64,000 nucleotides of DNA from Pseudomonadota bacterium (GTDB taxonomy: Bacteria; Pseudomonadota; Gammaproteobacteria; Burkholderiales; UBA9220), in NCBI GenBank assembly GCA_021845865.1, contig JAJZVC010000006.1, positions 19,855 through 83,854 of the forward strand. Direction: 5' to 3'. A program made the position numbers and the translations under genes. The notes under the pieces are model-generated. The model worked only from the letters and a program-made list of their open reading frames with translations, was not told the origin of the DNA and did no database searches. Numbering within the stretch: the stretch's first letter is position 1; the number at the start of each line of letters is the position of its first letter. Of the stretch, positions 6,356-14,472 are shown one piece after another.

Positions 6356-9136
6356 TTACTTTTTATTCGGATCACCCCATATATTGCCAGACGGCCCTCC
6401 CATCTGAACAATATCCCCTCTCACCTTTGATTTCGTAGCTGCCGCACCTTTTTGCTGTTCCGTGACTTGTGCTTCGGAGTGGTTCCCTACGTCAATTATG
6501 CCCTGCATATGGGCCACTTGAACCGAAGGATCATTGTGGCCCACGGGGATATTTTTCATTCCACCATCCACAACCCCAGACACACCAGCCGCTTGGCGCG
6601 CCCCCTGCTGACCTGCCAGGGCCATCTGCTCAGTGTTGGCGGCCGGGCCCTCAACCTGCATGTTGGGCGCTGTCGGGTTGACGGATGCGATCCCCTTGGG
6701 AGATTCGGCTGCCATACCATCGAACGCCTGAGTATAGGGTAGCGCAGCGCCGGCCATGCCTTGATCGGACGCCATGCGGAGAGCGTGAAACGCGACGGCT
6801 GCCCGGCGTTCCTCGCCGGCCGGCAGCGTCGAAAGGTACTTCGTCGTATCGACATAACGGGATGCCTGGGCCAGCAAGCTGTTCGCCGCATCGCTGCCGA
6901 CCCCCCGGCTGAAAGCCGCCCAGTCGTTCAGAACGGCATTCCGTACCCCGTGCCGGTTCTCCGCAATCGCCTGGGCTTGCTGCTGGGAAGTCAGCACGTT
7001 CTGACTGGACATACCCGATGAGAAAGACTCCAACCGTTGCTTGGTCTCCTGGGCGCTATGCAAGCGGGAGAGCGCCTTGTTGAAGGACTCGGAATCCGTA
7101 GTTGAAAGTGTTTTGGAAAGAGTATTCCGGAACGTATCCGAAGTAGATCCACGGGTCGCCACCTGGAGCTGGACAGCCTTCGCGTCCTCGGTGGCCCGCT
7201 TGTCGGACTTCAGTTCTTCATAGGCCGCCGTGACTTGAGAAGACTGCTCAGCGGACTTGCCAATTTTCCCGCCAATCAACTGCCCTACAAACGGCAAGTT
7301 CAAGCCGATCCCTGCGGAAGCAGACTCTACAAACGCCTCCTTATCCGAGCCCTGAAGCCCATGCTTCTCCGCGACGTCAGAGGCTCGGGCTCGTAGGGAC
7401 CGGTAAGAGTCTGTGTTCGTCACCCCGGATTCCTTGAGGATTCCCTGGGCATGTTCCATCGTAAGCCCATGGGCTGACGCATTCTGCATCGTCCGCCCGA
7501 ACTGCTGAACCACTTGGTTGCTGGTCGCGTCCACCTCTGCCTGGGCCCCGGAGAGCGCTATCTGGCGGGCACTTCCCGCAGAAATAGCAGCCCCTTCATT
7601 CCGGGTCATGTCCCCCACCACCCCGCCAGGAATACCGGAATACTGGGACGACCCGGCGACCATGGCCGGCGGCGCGTACACATCCGGTGCTCCCTGTTTC
7701 TCGTTGACATAATCCCGGCCGCTCCAGCGTTGGGCCATCGCCGTAAGGCCGAAGATGGAGCCGGAAAGGAGCGCAAAGGAGATCAGGGGCACCGCTCCCA
7801 GCATGTCACTGGCCACCGCCAGCTTGAGGGAAAGCATGTCGTAGAACTCGCTGCTGACCGCAATGGAAAGGCCGTTGGGTGAAGCGGCCATCATTCTGTT
7901 TATCTCGTCCCCCACCATCACCTGGATCATGAAGTTGACCACGGCCGCGAAGGGCAGCCAGGTCTGGCTCCATACCCCGAAAAGCAGATAGGCGATCAAT
8001 ATCCTGATGCCATGCCAAGACGCCATCACCGCGAAGATGAACACCAGGGGCGCAAAAGCGTAGAACATGGCCAGAAGGATGTTCATGCCCGGGATCATGG
8101 TTTTCGTGAAGAATCCGGCATTGGCCGTCGCGTCGGTCTTCCACTGCTCTGCCGCCTGGGTCAGCATCGTAGTGCACTGGTTCAGGGAGGCGTAGTCCGA
8201 AGCTGACGAGGCGCAGTTGTAGGCCCTCGCCACCTCTGGCGCCAGCAGCGCATTCTTCATGAAGGCATTGGCGTCCTGGGCTCCACCCCATACCGGCTGG
8301 ACAAGGTTGGCATAAACCGTATCCATGTCGGCCCGGGTATAGACATTGGGCGTCGCCGCATTCGGGGTCGCCCGGGTTGGCATGTTCCGGTTCAGAAGCT
8401 TCTGGAAGTCGGGGCTGTTGAGAAAGTTGTCCGCGTCGGCGGCGATCCGGGTGGCGGAGTCCGCACAAGACATCCCGGAGCCCTGCGGAAACGCGGCGGA
8501 GAAGTAGGTAGTCAGCCCATCGTGGTAATTCGTGGTGAGGTAGCCGATGGCATCCTGGGAAATGGCGAATGCCTTGGGATCGAACGAAGCCGCATTAACG
8601 GCGCAATCCAGGGTGAACTCCTTGATGTTCGCCGTCAGGTAGGGATCGTAATCCCCCACGCCCTGGCGCAAAGCCAGCAACAGGCGCAAGGGATTGGTGA
8701 ACCCCTGGGAGGTCATGGTGATGTAGTTGCCATCGGTCGTGCTGAACGCCGTCTCGATGTCGCTGGATATCGAGTGGGTGATCGAGCTGATGATGGACGC
8801 CGGCACCGCCACGCCAAGAGGCAGGTTGTCCACGGTGGTCGCGTTCCCGGTATAAAGATCCTCCACCTGGACCGAAACCTTGGGCACGGCCATCACATAA
8901 AAGATGGCCAGCAGAACCAGGGCCACGGCAGGGTTGAAGTTCTTCCCGATCCCGAACCGCGACAGCACCCCGGCGCCGATGGACAGGAACAGGGTAACGA
9001 GGAGCCCCGTGAGCACGGCGCTTCCTGCCCCGATACCGGAACCGGAGGAAAGGAGCCCTGAACCGAACACCATGGCCACGGCGTTCAGCACCTGGCGGAA
9101 CATATTCACATCGCCGAGGGTATAGATCGTGAACAT
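6356..9136 (-). CDS. traG: Conjugal transfer protein TraG (F-type)
   Basis: 926 residues, close to the usual 900-940. The N-terminal third is hydrophobic with several membrane helices (about residues 30-105, then about 350-480 with an FAPLVFIFAVMASWHGIRIL segment), as in the TraG_N domain. The C-terminal 400 residues are soluble, polar and glutamine-rich. TraG acts in pilus assembly and mating-pair stabilisation across the cell envelope in F-type type IV secretion. The ATG overlaps the traH stop (TGATG), implying coupled translation. Confidence 0.9.
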   Translation of the reverse strand: MFTIYTLGDVNMFRQVLNAVAMVFGSGLLSSGSGIGAGSAVLTGLLVTLFLSIGAGVLSRFGIGKNFNPAVALVLLAIFYVMAVPKVSVQVEDLYTGNATTVDNLPLGVAVPASIISSITHSISSDIETAFSTTDGNYITMTSQGFTNPLRLLLALRQGVGDYDPYLTANIKEFTLDCAVNAASFDPKAFAISQDAIGYLTTNYHDGLTTYFSAAFPQGSGMSCADSATRIAADADNFLNSPDFQKLLNRNMPTRATPNAATPNVYTRADMDTVYANLVQPVWGGAQDANAFMKNALLAPEVARAYNCASSASDYASLNQCTTMLTQAAEQWKTDATANAGFFTKTMIPGMNILLAMFYAFAPLVFIFAVMASWHGIRILIAYLLFGVWSQTWLPFAAVVNFMIQVMVGDEINRMMAASPNGLSIAVSSEFYDMLSLKLAVASDMLGAVPLISFALLSGSIFGLTAMAQRWSGRDYVNEKQGAPDVYAPPAMVAGSSQYSGIPGGVVGDMTRNEGAAISAGSARQIALSGAQAEVDATSNQVVQQFGRTMQNASAHGLTMEHAQGILKESGVTNTDSYRSLRARASDVAEKHGLQGSDKEAFVESASAGIGLNLPFVGQLIGGKIGKSAEQSSQVTAAYEELKSDKRATEDAKAVQLQVATRGSTSDTFRNTLSKTLSTTDSESFNKALSRLHSAQETKQRLESFSSGMSSQNVLTSQQQAQAIAENRHGVRNAVLNDWAAFSRGVGSDAANSLLAQASRYVDTTKYLSTLPAGEERRAAVAFHALRMASDQGMAGAALPYTQAFDGMAAESPKGIASVNPTAPNMQVEGPAANTEQMALAGQQGARQAAGVSGVVDGGMKNIPVGHNDPSVQVAHMQGIIDVGNHSEAQVTEQQKGAAATKSKVRGDIVQMGGPSGNIWGDPNKK

Positions 9137-10557
9137 CAGCGCTTAGCCACCTGGGCGAAGACAGCGGGGTTGGAGGAGATCACGGCCGCCACGTACTGCT
9201 TCGCCTTCAGTACGCGGTCGGTCTGACTGGCAACGATCTCCTGCTGTTTGACCCACTCGGAGAACAGTTCCTGCTCCCGTCTGGCAATATCGTCCGGCTT
9301 CGTGACACCTGACGCCCCGGAGAACGCCTGGCGTGCTGCCTTCAAGGCTGCCTCGCCGTACCGGGCCGCCAGCTCGTCGGCGATGACCGGGGCCAGTTGC
9401 TGGGCCACTACCACCATGGCGCCGGGGCTGGCCTGGACATCGCGCAACATCTTGAGCACTGGGGCGGACACGGCGTTGATGAACGCCTTGTGTTGGGCCG
9501 TGAAGCCGCAGTCCGTGGTATTGCAGGTGGACAGCAGTCCCAGGATCGAACTGGGCTGCACACCGTCGTTCTCGTTGGCTCCCCCGAAGAGCATCCGGTT
9601 GGTGTACCCCAGCGTCCCCTCGAAGGACAGATCGGCCAGCATTGGATTCAAACAACCCTCTCTCTCCGTCGTATCGCAACGGAGGTACTTGAGCGGCTTC
9701 TTGCTGGACCCGTCACGAAGGTCGCTCAAGGACAGCGCATAGCTGATGGGCTTGCCGGTCTGTGGCTTGGGGCTGCCATCCGGGTTCGTTTCATCGGGTT
9801 GCTGACCGGGCATCACGATGGTCCCCAGGAGGCTCATGACAATCTGGTTGGCCATGTCCGGGTTGGACTCGCCGGCCGCCGGGTTCCCCAGGTACTGGCC
9901 GGCGTTGGTATCGGACAACGCCTTCCAGACCAGATTGCCGCAGGTGGCACAGCTTTCGGAGTTACGCTTGGAACTGGCATTCGGGCTGGAGAACAGGTCG
10001 TTGATGGAGGAAAACAAGTCCGAGAAGAAGCCCTTGCCGGAGTCCTCCTTGGTAGCCTTCTCGTCGGATGCGTTCTTCCTGGCGTCTGGATCATCGAAAC
10101 CCTTGACGATCTGGTTGGCGATGGCGCAGGTATTCTTGAACATGCTGTTGAGCGCCTGGAGCTTGGACTGAAACTCGGTCATCAACTGAGCGAGCTGCGG
10201 GTTGATGCTCTTGATGGCGAGATGGAAGAGCGCCCCGATGGAGTTGGCGGCGATCTGCCGGAACAGGGCGGTGAGCTGTTCCGAATTGATGAAGGTAAAC
10301 GACCCTCCATAGAGGTCGATGCCCCCACAGCCGGCGGAAAATCGCGGCGGGTCGAAGGCTACCAGGTTGATGTTGCGGATGGGAGTGCGGAGCGCGGCGC
10401 CGCCGCCCACGAAGCCACCACGGGTTTGGCTGCTGTATGCCTGGGCGGAAGTCACGTTGGTCATGAACATCCCGTCCAGGGCATCCTGGAGGCCGGCGTT
10501 GGCCTGACCGGCGTTCAGCAGCAACGACAGCGATAGCACGAGAACGACGGGTTTCAT
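9136..10557 (-). CDS. traH: Conjugal transfer pilus assembly protein TraH
   Basis: 473 residues with a signal peptide (MKPVVLVLSLSLLLNAGQANA). The body contains FVGGGAALRTPIRNINLVAFDPPRFSAGCGGID spread over residues 48-82, a hallmark of the TraH family. A helical middle follows, with two cysteines in SCATCGNL and further cysteine pairs. TraH is a periplasmic component needed for F-pilus extension. The gene overlaps its neighbours on both sides (4 bases with the 10554 gene and 1 base with traG), so it sits in one operon. Confidence 0.9.
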   Translation of the reverse strand: MKPVVLVLSLSLLLNAGQANAGLQDALDGMFMTNVTSAQAYSSQTRGGFVGGGAALRTPIRNINLVAFDPPRFSAGCGGIDLYGGSFTFINSEQLTALFRQIAANSIGALFHLAIKSINPQLAQLMTEFQSKLQALNSMFKNTCAIANQIVKGFDDPDARKNASDEKATKEDSGKGFFSDLFSSINDLFSSPNASSKRNSESCATCGNLVWKALSDTNAGQYLGNPAAGESNPDMANQIVMSLLGTIVMPGQQPDETNPDGSPKPQTGKPISYALSLSDLRDGSSKKPLKYLRCDTTEREGCLNPMLADLSFEGTLGYTNRMLFGGANENDGVQPSSILGLLSTCNTTDCGFTAQHKAFINAVSAPVLKMLRDVQASPGAMVVVAQQLAPVIADELAARYGEAALKAARQAFSGASGVTKPDDIARREQELFSEWVKQQEIVASQTDRVLKAKQYVAAVISSNPAVFAQVAKR

Positions 10558-10961
10558 TGACCCCTCCCGATGGCTTGCCGAAATTGGGACAGGTCAATCG
10601 CCTCCATCGGGGCCGTCCCGTCCCGACAAAGGTTGATGCCATAGTCCACCGTGAAATCCGCCCTTCCCCCTTCCTTAGTCAGCGCATTCGGCTGGACCAG
10701 GCGCACGTTGAGGCGCTTGCAGCCTTCCTGCTTGTACGCCTTGAGAGTGGTTACCTCGACCCGTACCGGGTCGCGGGACTGGGTGGTTTGGTGCATCTTC
10801 TCCGCGATGGGGCCCGTCAGGACACCCTTGGCAGTACCGCCCGGGGCGTCGATGGCCTGCATGAGCAGCGGCTTGACCGTGGTGTACTCGGCGGCCAAGG
10901 CATCCACGCTCAAAAGCAGGGACGCGGACAGACAGATAATCAAGAGTTGGCGTATTTTCAT
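10554..10961 (-). CDS. Small exported protein of the conjugation operon
   Basis: 135 residues from MKIRQLLIIC, the start supported by GGGG upstream; the track's longer version adds three residues. A signal peptide ends near DALAA. The mature part has two cysteines (EGCKRLNV and NLCRDG) that could form a disulfide, and the pattern VEVTTLKAYKQEGCKRLNVR. It overlaps traH by 4 bases (ATGA). Small secreted proteins in this position occur in F-like elements of environmental proteobacteria, but I cannot give a named family. Confidence 0.6.
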   Translation of the reverse strand: MKIRQLLIICLSASLLLSVDALAAEYTTVKPLLMQAIDAPGGTAKGVLTGPIAEKMHQTTQSRDPVRVEVTTLKAYKQEGCKRLNVRLVQPNALTKEGGRADFTVDYGINLCRDGTAPMEAIDLSQFRQAIGRGQ

Positions 10962-10976
10962 ATTCCCCACCGTTTC

Positions 10977-12206
10977 TCACTGACGATAGAACTGCTGGAC
11001 TTGGTTCTGGATGACCTGCTGGGTTTTGCCGGCGAGCGCACTGGCATCCGGCACGTGGACGTTGGCCATGATCTCGCCGTAAAACTCGCTCAGGTCCATC
11101 TGGTTGAAGTTGAGGTTCGCAAATTGGGGCTGGGTAAACCCCGAGCAGTCCGGCGACTCCGCGCCGCCCCAACTCTTGCCAACTTGGGGCCGCCCTTGCT
11201 CATTGATGATGCGGGCCAGGCGCGAGTTGAAGCAGCAGTAGCTCTCCGTGGTTTCCAGGCAGATTCCCAGGATGGGGATTTCCAGGGAGCAATAGCTCCC
11301 GACGAAGTGGCATAGGTTCTGCCCTCGCTTGAGGCCAAGAACCTGCTCGTCCTCCTCGCAAGCAAGCAGCTCCTGCAAGACCATCATGCCGACGGAAATA
11401 GCGAAGCTCGTGGGGTCAAAAGCAAAGCCAATCGAGCCCCCCGCGCCGAAATTCACGGTGATGCCGTAGAAACTGACTCCAGGGTTGAACCCCGCACCAG
11501 TCCCGTATAGAGAGCTGTAGAGGTTCAGCATGGAGTTGGGGGCATCGCTCATGAACAGGGCGTCATAAACGTAGGTGGAGCCCATGAGATTGCTAGCGTT
11601 ATTACCAAGCGTGGACAACAACGCCGAATTGCTTATCCCCGCCCCGCCGCCGGATGTTTCGCAGCAATTCTTCAACCCGAAAAATCCCTTCGTGCATGAA
11701 CCGTTGAAACCGCCGAAGAGCGTGAGGGAATTGGGGTCCATGTATGTCCCCGCCTCCCGTGCGGCCTCCATACCGGCGACGGCTTTGACGAAATCGGAAT
11801 CCGGCGCATATCCCGTGTCGTAGCATTTGCCATCCTGGCAAAACGTCTGGACCGAACAATCATTGACGGTGGTGGTCTGGGGCGGTGTCGCTTGGCATTG
11901 GTAGGTCTGCTCGTACATCGTGCAAAGCCCCTGGGGATTGGTCTTGATGCACTTGGATCCGATCTGCCCGCAGCCCTTGTCCCGTAGAGCTTGGCAATCA
12001 TCCACCTGCTGGGGGCTGACGCAGTTGTAGCTGTTTTCGTAGTGCCAGCAGGTCTCACCGATGTCCGCCAGGCACACCTGAACCCCGGAGATCGTCTTGC
12101 AGGGTGTAGCGTCCAGGCAGGCGGAGCCCACCTTGACGCAATCGCCGGCAAACACGGGAAGCGCGGTGATGAGGGCTATGGTCAGGATCAGCGAAGCTGG
12201 ACGCAT
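10977..12206 (-). CDS. traN: Conjugal transfer mating-pair stabilisation protein TraN
   Basis: 409 residues from MRPASLILTI. A signal peptide ends at VFAGD. The mature protein is very cysteine-rich: an N-terminal block of paired cysteines (CVKVGSAC, CKTISGVQVC, CWHYENSYNC and similar) and a C-terminal block (CLETTESYCCFNSRLARII) that is the family signature. F TraN is about 600 residues, so this is a short version lacking part of the variable middle. TraN is the outer-membrane adhesin that stabilises mating pairs. It is the first large gene of the operon running to traG. Confidence 0.85.
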   Translation of the reverse strand: MRPASLILTIALITALPVFAGDCVKVGSACLDATPCKTISGVQVCLADIGETCWHYENSYNCVSPQQVDDCQALRDKGCGQIGSKCIKTNPQGLCTMYEQTYQCQATPPQTTTVNDCSVQTFCQDGKCYDTGYAPDSDFVKAVAGMEAAREAGTYMDPNSLTLFGGFNGSCTKGFFGLKNCCETSGGGAGISNSALLSTLGNNASNLMGSTYVYDALFMSDAPNSMLNLYSSLYGTGAGFNPGVSFYGITVNFGAGGSIGFAFDPTSFAISVGMMVLQELLACEEDEQVLGLKRGQNLCHFVGSYCSLEIPILGICLETTESYCCFNSRLARIINEQGRPQVGKSWGGAESPDCSGFTQPQFANLNFNQMDLSEFYGEIMANVHVPDASALAGKTQQVIQNQVQQFYRQ

Positions 12207-12379
12207 TGGACATCCCATCCGTCAACGGTCGCAGTTTCAGTCCCCGCCCCCTGGCCCTGGGCCACCTTGACCCGCAGTGTCCGGGTGCATTCGAGCGTCG
12301 TCTTGGAGGGTATCGCTGCTGCACACCCTCCCAGGACGAGTGAAAGGACGACCAGGGCTGTCTTAACGTGAAAGGTCAT
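12188..12379 (-). CDS. Small lipoprotein
   Basis: 63 residues from MTFHVKTALV. The lipobox LGGC is at residues 14-17, so it is predicted to be acylated and anchored to a membrane. The remaining 46 residues have two cysteines (LECTRTLRV and DVQCVQL), perhaps disulfide-linked. It starts within the stop of the gene before it (ATGA) and overlaps the start of traN. A small entry-exclusion or lysis-type role occurs for such genes in other plasmids, but nothing here decides it. Confidence 0.6.
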   Translation of the reverse strand: MTFHVKTALVVLSLVLGGCAAAIPSKTTLECTRTLRVKVAQGQGAGTETATVDGWDVQCVQLR

Positions 12380-12588
12380 TGGGGACGTGCTTTCGGACCA
12401 CATCCCATAATTTGCGCAACCTTGAGTTCGCTGACCTCGGCACGCAGTTTTTCGACCTCTTCAGCCATCTTGTCGGCCTTGGCCGCGCCGAGGTTGACGG
12501 CCACCGAAATGACGACCGAAAACACCAGGGCCCCACCCAGGCATAAAAAAGCGATCAGCGCGTTTCTCTTCGGGTCGCGGGTAAACAT
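12376..12588 (-). CDS. Small membrane-anchored coiled-coil protein
   Basis: 70 residues starting MFTRDPKRNALI, with AAGGAGA upstream. One membrane helix (about 9-33) precedes a short heptad-rich coiled coil (ADKMAEEVEKLRAEVSELKVA). The stop overlaps the lipoprotein start. Its first 128 bases overlap, in another frame, the 3' end of the longer ORF at 12461. The good ribosome site and typical membrane-plus-coil layout make it the more convincing of the two over that stretch. Confidence 0.55.
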   Translation of the reverse strand: MFTRDPKRNALIAFLCLGGALVFSVVISVAVNLGAAKADKMAEEVEKLRAEVSELKVAQIMGCGPKARPQ

Positions 12589-13219
12589 AAGCTGTCTCCT
12601 TGATGAACTTGGGTTCGATGGTGGCGGCCAGAACGGTCACGTTGGCCGCCAAATCCTGGTCAGCAGATATCTCTCCCCACAGCGCTATGAACGTCAGGAG
12701 GATCTCCGCAAGGTTTTCCGGGTGGGCAGTCAGCGCTTGGGCCGTCAACTGCGTCAGGTTGTTTTCTGTGATGGTCTCCAGGCTTTGCTCCTGCAATGCC
12801 TCGAAACCAATCTGAAAAAACGGTGGATCAACATCGTCATATGGCATTGCTTTTTCCTCCTTGTCGCGAAAAAACTTGGTCTTCCGCCGCGCGATCCACC
12901 ATACGGCGTTAGTTTTGCGGGCGCAGTCCTCATCTGACACCCGTCCATGGGCAACCGCCCAGTCTCTGATGTCCTCAGCCCGGCCGATTTGCCTTGCGGA
13001 CCCTGCTAGCAGGGGTAGTCCCCGTTCCCGATTTCGCTGGGCAGCCATTGCCCAGTGCCCCACCCTGATCCGCTCGGAGCAGGATGGACACAACCGAGGT
13101 GAGTGTTTCAAGAGCGCGGTTGAGATTTTTGTCCGGTGGACAACAAACACGAACGTTGGATGGCCGCACCGATGAATTACGATGATCCGGCGACGTTTGG
13201 GCGCGGGGCGACGCCTCAC
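12461..13219 (-). CDS. Zinc-ribbon mobile-element protein, apparently read into a second gene
   Basis: 252 residues if it starts at GTG 13219, which overlaps the stop of the helix-turn-helix gene as GTGA. Residues 15-45 carry HRCGH and CPSC, a likely zinc site. GLPLLAGSARQIGRAEDIR then WWIARR is a pattern common in short plasmid proteins of unknown function, which usually end there. Here the frame continues without a stop into MPYDDVDPP, whose ATG at 12847 has its own perfect AAGGAGG. I infer two ancestral genes, now either fused by stop loss or both expressed, the second as a 128-residue product. Confidence 0.45.
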   Translation of the reverse strand: MRRRPAPKRRRIIVIHRCGHPTFVFVVHRTKISTALLKHSPRLCPSCSERIRVGHWAMAAQRNRERGLPLLAGSARQIGRAEDIRDWAVAHGRVSDEDCARKTNAVWWIARRKTKFFRDKEEKAMPYDDVDPPFFQIGFEALQEQSLETITENNLTQLTAQALTAHPENLAEILLTFIALWGEISADQDLAANVTVLAATIEPKFIKETAYVYPRPEEKRADRFFMPGWGPGVFGRHFGGRQPRRGQGRQDG

Positions 13220-13419
13220 GATTCGCACCTTCTGAGCCGCTTCCAGTCGCCACGAAGCCACCCACTAATTACGTCGCGATGCCACCGACGCAGCCGACCG
13301 AGTCGCACCGCCGGCGGCATCTTTCCTTCTTTTTCGAGATCCTGAATGAGCCGAACCGAAACACCCGCCATCCGGGCGATCTCGGCCGCGCTCAGCATTT
13401 CCGTATCCGGCAAACTCAT
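13216..13419 (-). CDS. Helix-turn-helix protein of the AlpA/excisionase type
   Basis: 67 residues. The sequence LSAAEIARMAGVSVRLIQDLEKEG followed by PPAVRLGRLRRWHRD matches the MerR-like HTH_17 fold of AlpA and excisionase-like proteins: residues 9-28 form the helix-turn-helix and a short wing follows. Such proteins act as excision factors or small regulators in integrative elements. It is the first gene after a region duplicated at 15794, and its stop overlaps the start of the zinc-ribbon gene. Whether it is an excisionase or a regulator cannot be told from sequence. Confidence 0.7.
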   Translation of the reverse strand: MSLPDTEMLSAAEIARMAGVSVRLIQDLEKEGKMPPAVRLGRLRRWHRDVISGWLRGDWKRLRRCES

Positions 13420-13480
13420 AGGCTTGGTTTTATCTATTTGTTGTGTTTCTGGTCTCTGTTAGTAGGCCGCAGAGCAGGCT

Positions 13481-13561
13481 GTGAGGCACATCCTAGTGAC
13501 ATAGACGTCACCAGCAAAATATAATGTTCACGTTATAGTTAACAACGTCCCCATAGAGAAA
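13481..13561. repeat. Duplicated intergenic control region, copy A
   Basis: About 80 bases starting GTGAGGCA and ending near CCATAGAGAAAGA match, by eye at roughly three quarters identity, the region at 15794-15873 in the same orientation. Copy A lies between the divergent genes 13419 (minus) and 13574 (plus) and contains a good TATAAT on the plus strand, so it probably holds promoters and operators. Confidence 0.65.
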
Positions 13562-13573
13562 GAGGAGTAGCCA

Positions 13574-14443
13574 ATGTTCAATTTTGCATCCGTTGGATTT
13601 GCATACCTCGCGGCAATAGCCACTGGAGAAACAGTCGCAGCCGCTCGAAAAATCGCGATGCAAGAAAAGTTAGCGACTTCCCAACCTGTCCCGGAAAATC
13701 ATTTCGAAGTCGAACTCAACGAAATCCTGCTTGACCCACGTGGAAGTCGTACCAAGCTCGCGGCACATCTAGAACAACATGAATGGATGGTTTTTCACTC
13801 TGCTGACCACGGCCAATGGGGTCCCCGAATTGACGCCCTCAAAGCAGCATTGGCCGCGGAACAGTTACGGAGTCAAGGAAAGGGTGAAACTTACCTGGCC
13901 TGCCTCTTCGTAGGCTTAGCAATCAGCGCAGCCGACCGTGAGAAGCAGTTCTGTACCGCCTGCGGATGGCGCCTACGTAGCTCAAAAAATCGATTTCACT
14001 GCCAATTTTGTGGGACATCACGTGGCGAAAGCGGGGGAAAGGTAGAGAATCTCCGGCAAAGAAGAACGATGGAGGCCCTAAAAGAGTCCGCCGAATATCA
14101 TGCATTTATGAACGTGAAAGAAAGAGGCACCGATTATCTGCTGTGGCTCGCTGGAGGCAAAGCAGAACCTCCTGCCCCACCCCTAAGATGTGACCCCGAG
14201 GATTGCACGCCTGATCCAGAGTATCGGCGCCTTAAAGAAGCTCTTTCCGACACCTGGGCCAAGCATGTTCCGAATCTGCGAATACAACAGGCTAGCGACA
14301 CAGAAAAAAAATTAGCCGAATTAGCCAGACAAGGGTTGAGCAGAGCAGAAGCTGCCCGTCGGCTTGGTCTTAGTCGAGCCGGGGTAACGGCAGCCTGTCA
14401 CCGCAACTCCGACTTAGCTCAACTATTTCGCGAGCAGCGCTGA
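13574..14443 (+). CDS. Zinc-ribbon protein with C-terminal helix-turn-helix, unknown function
   Basis: 289 residues with AGAGGAG upstream. Residues about 135-157 hold CTACGW...CQFCG, a treble-clef or rubredoxin-like zinc ribbon. Residues about 245-280 (LARQGLSRAEAARRLGLSRAGVTAACHR) are a resolvase-type helix-turn-helix. The middle is helical with FHSADHGQWGPRIDAL. It is probably a DNA-binding regulator of the element, divergent from the AlpA-like gene and sharing the duplicated control region. I do not recognise the N-terminal 130 residues. Confidence 0.6.
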   Translation: MFNFASVGFAYLAAIATGETVAAARKIAMQEKLATSQPVPENHFEVELNEILLDPRGSRTKLAAHLEQHEWMVFHSADHGQWGPRIDALKAALAAEQLRSQGKGETYLACLFVGLAISAADREKQFCTACGWRLRSSKNRFHCQFCGTSRGESGGKVENLRQRRTMEALKESAEYHAFMNVKERGTDYLLWLAGGKAEPPAPPLRCDPEDCTPDPEYRRLKEALSDTWAKHVPNLRIQQASDTEKKLAELARQGLSRAEAARRLGLSRAGVTAACHRNSDLAQLFREQR

Positions 14444-14472
14444 GCCTTTTATCACGTAAAAACGACTCACGA

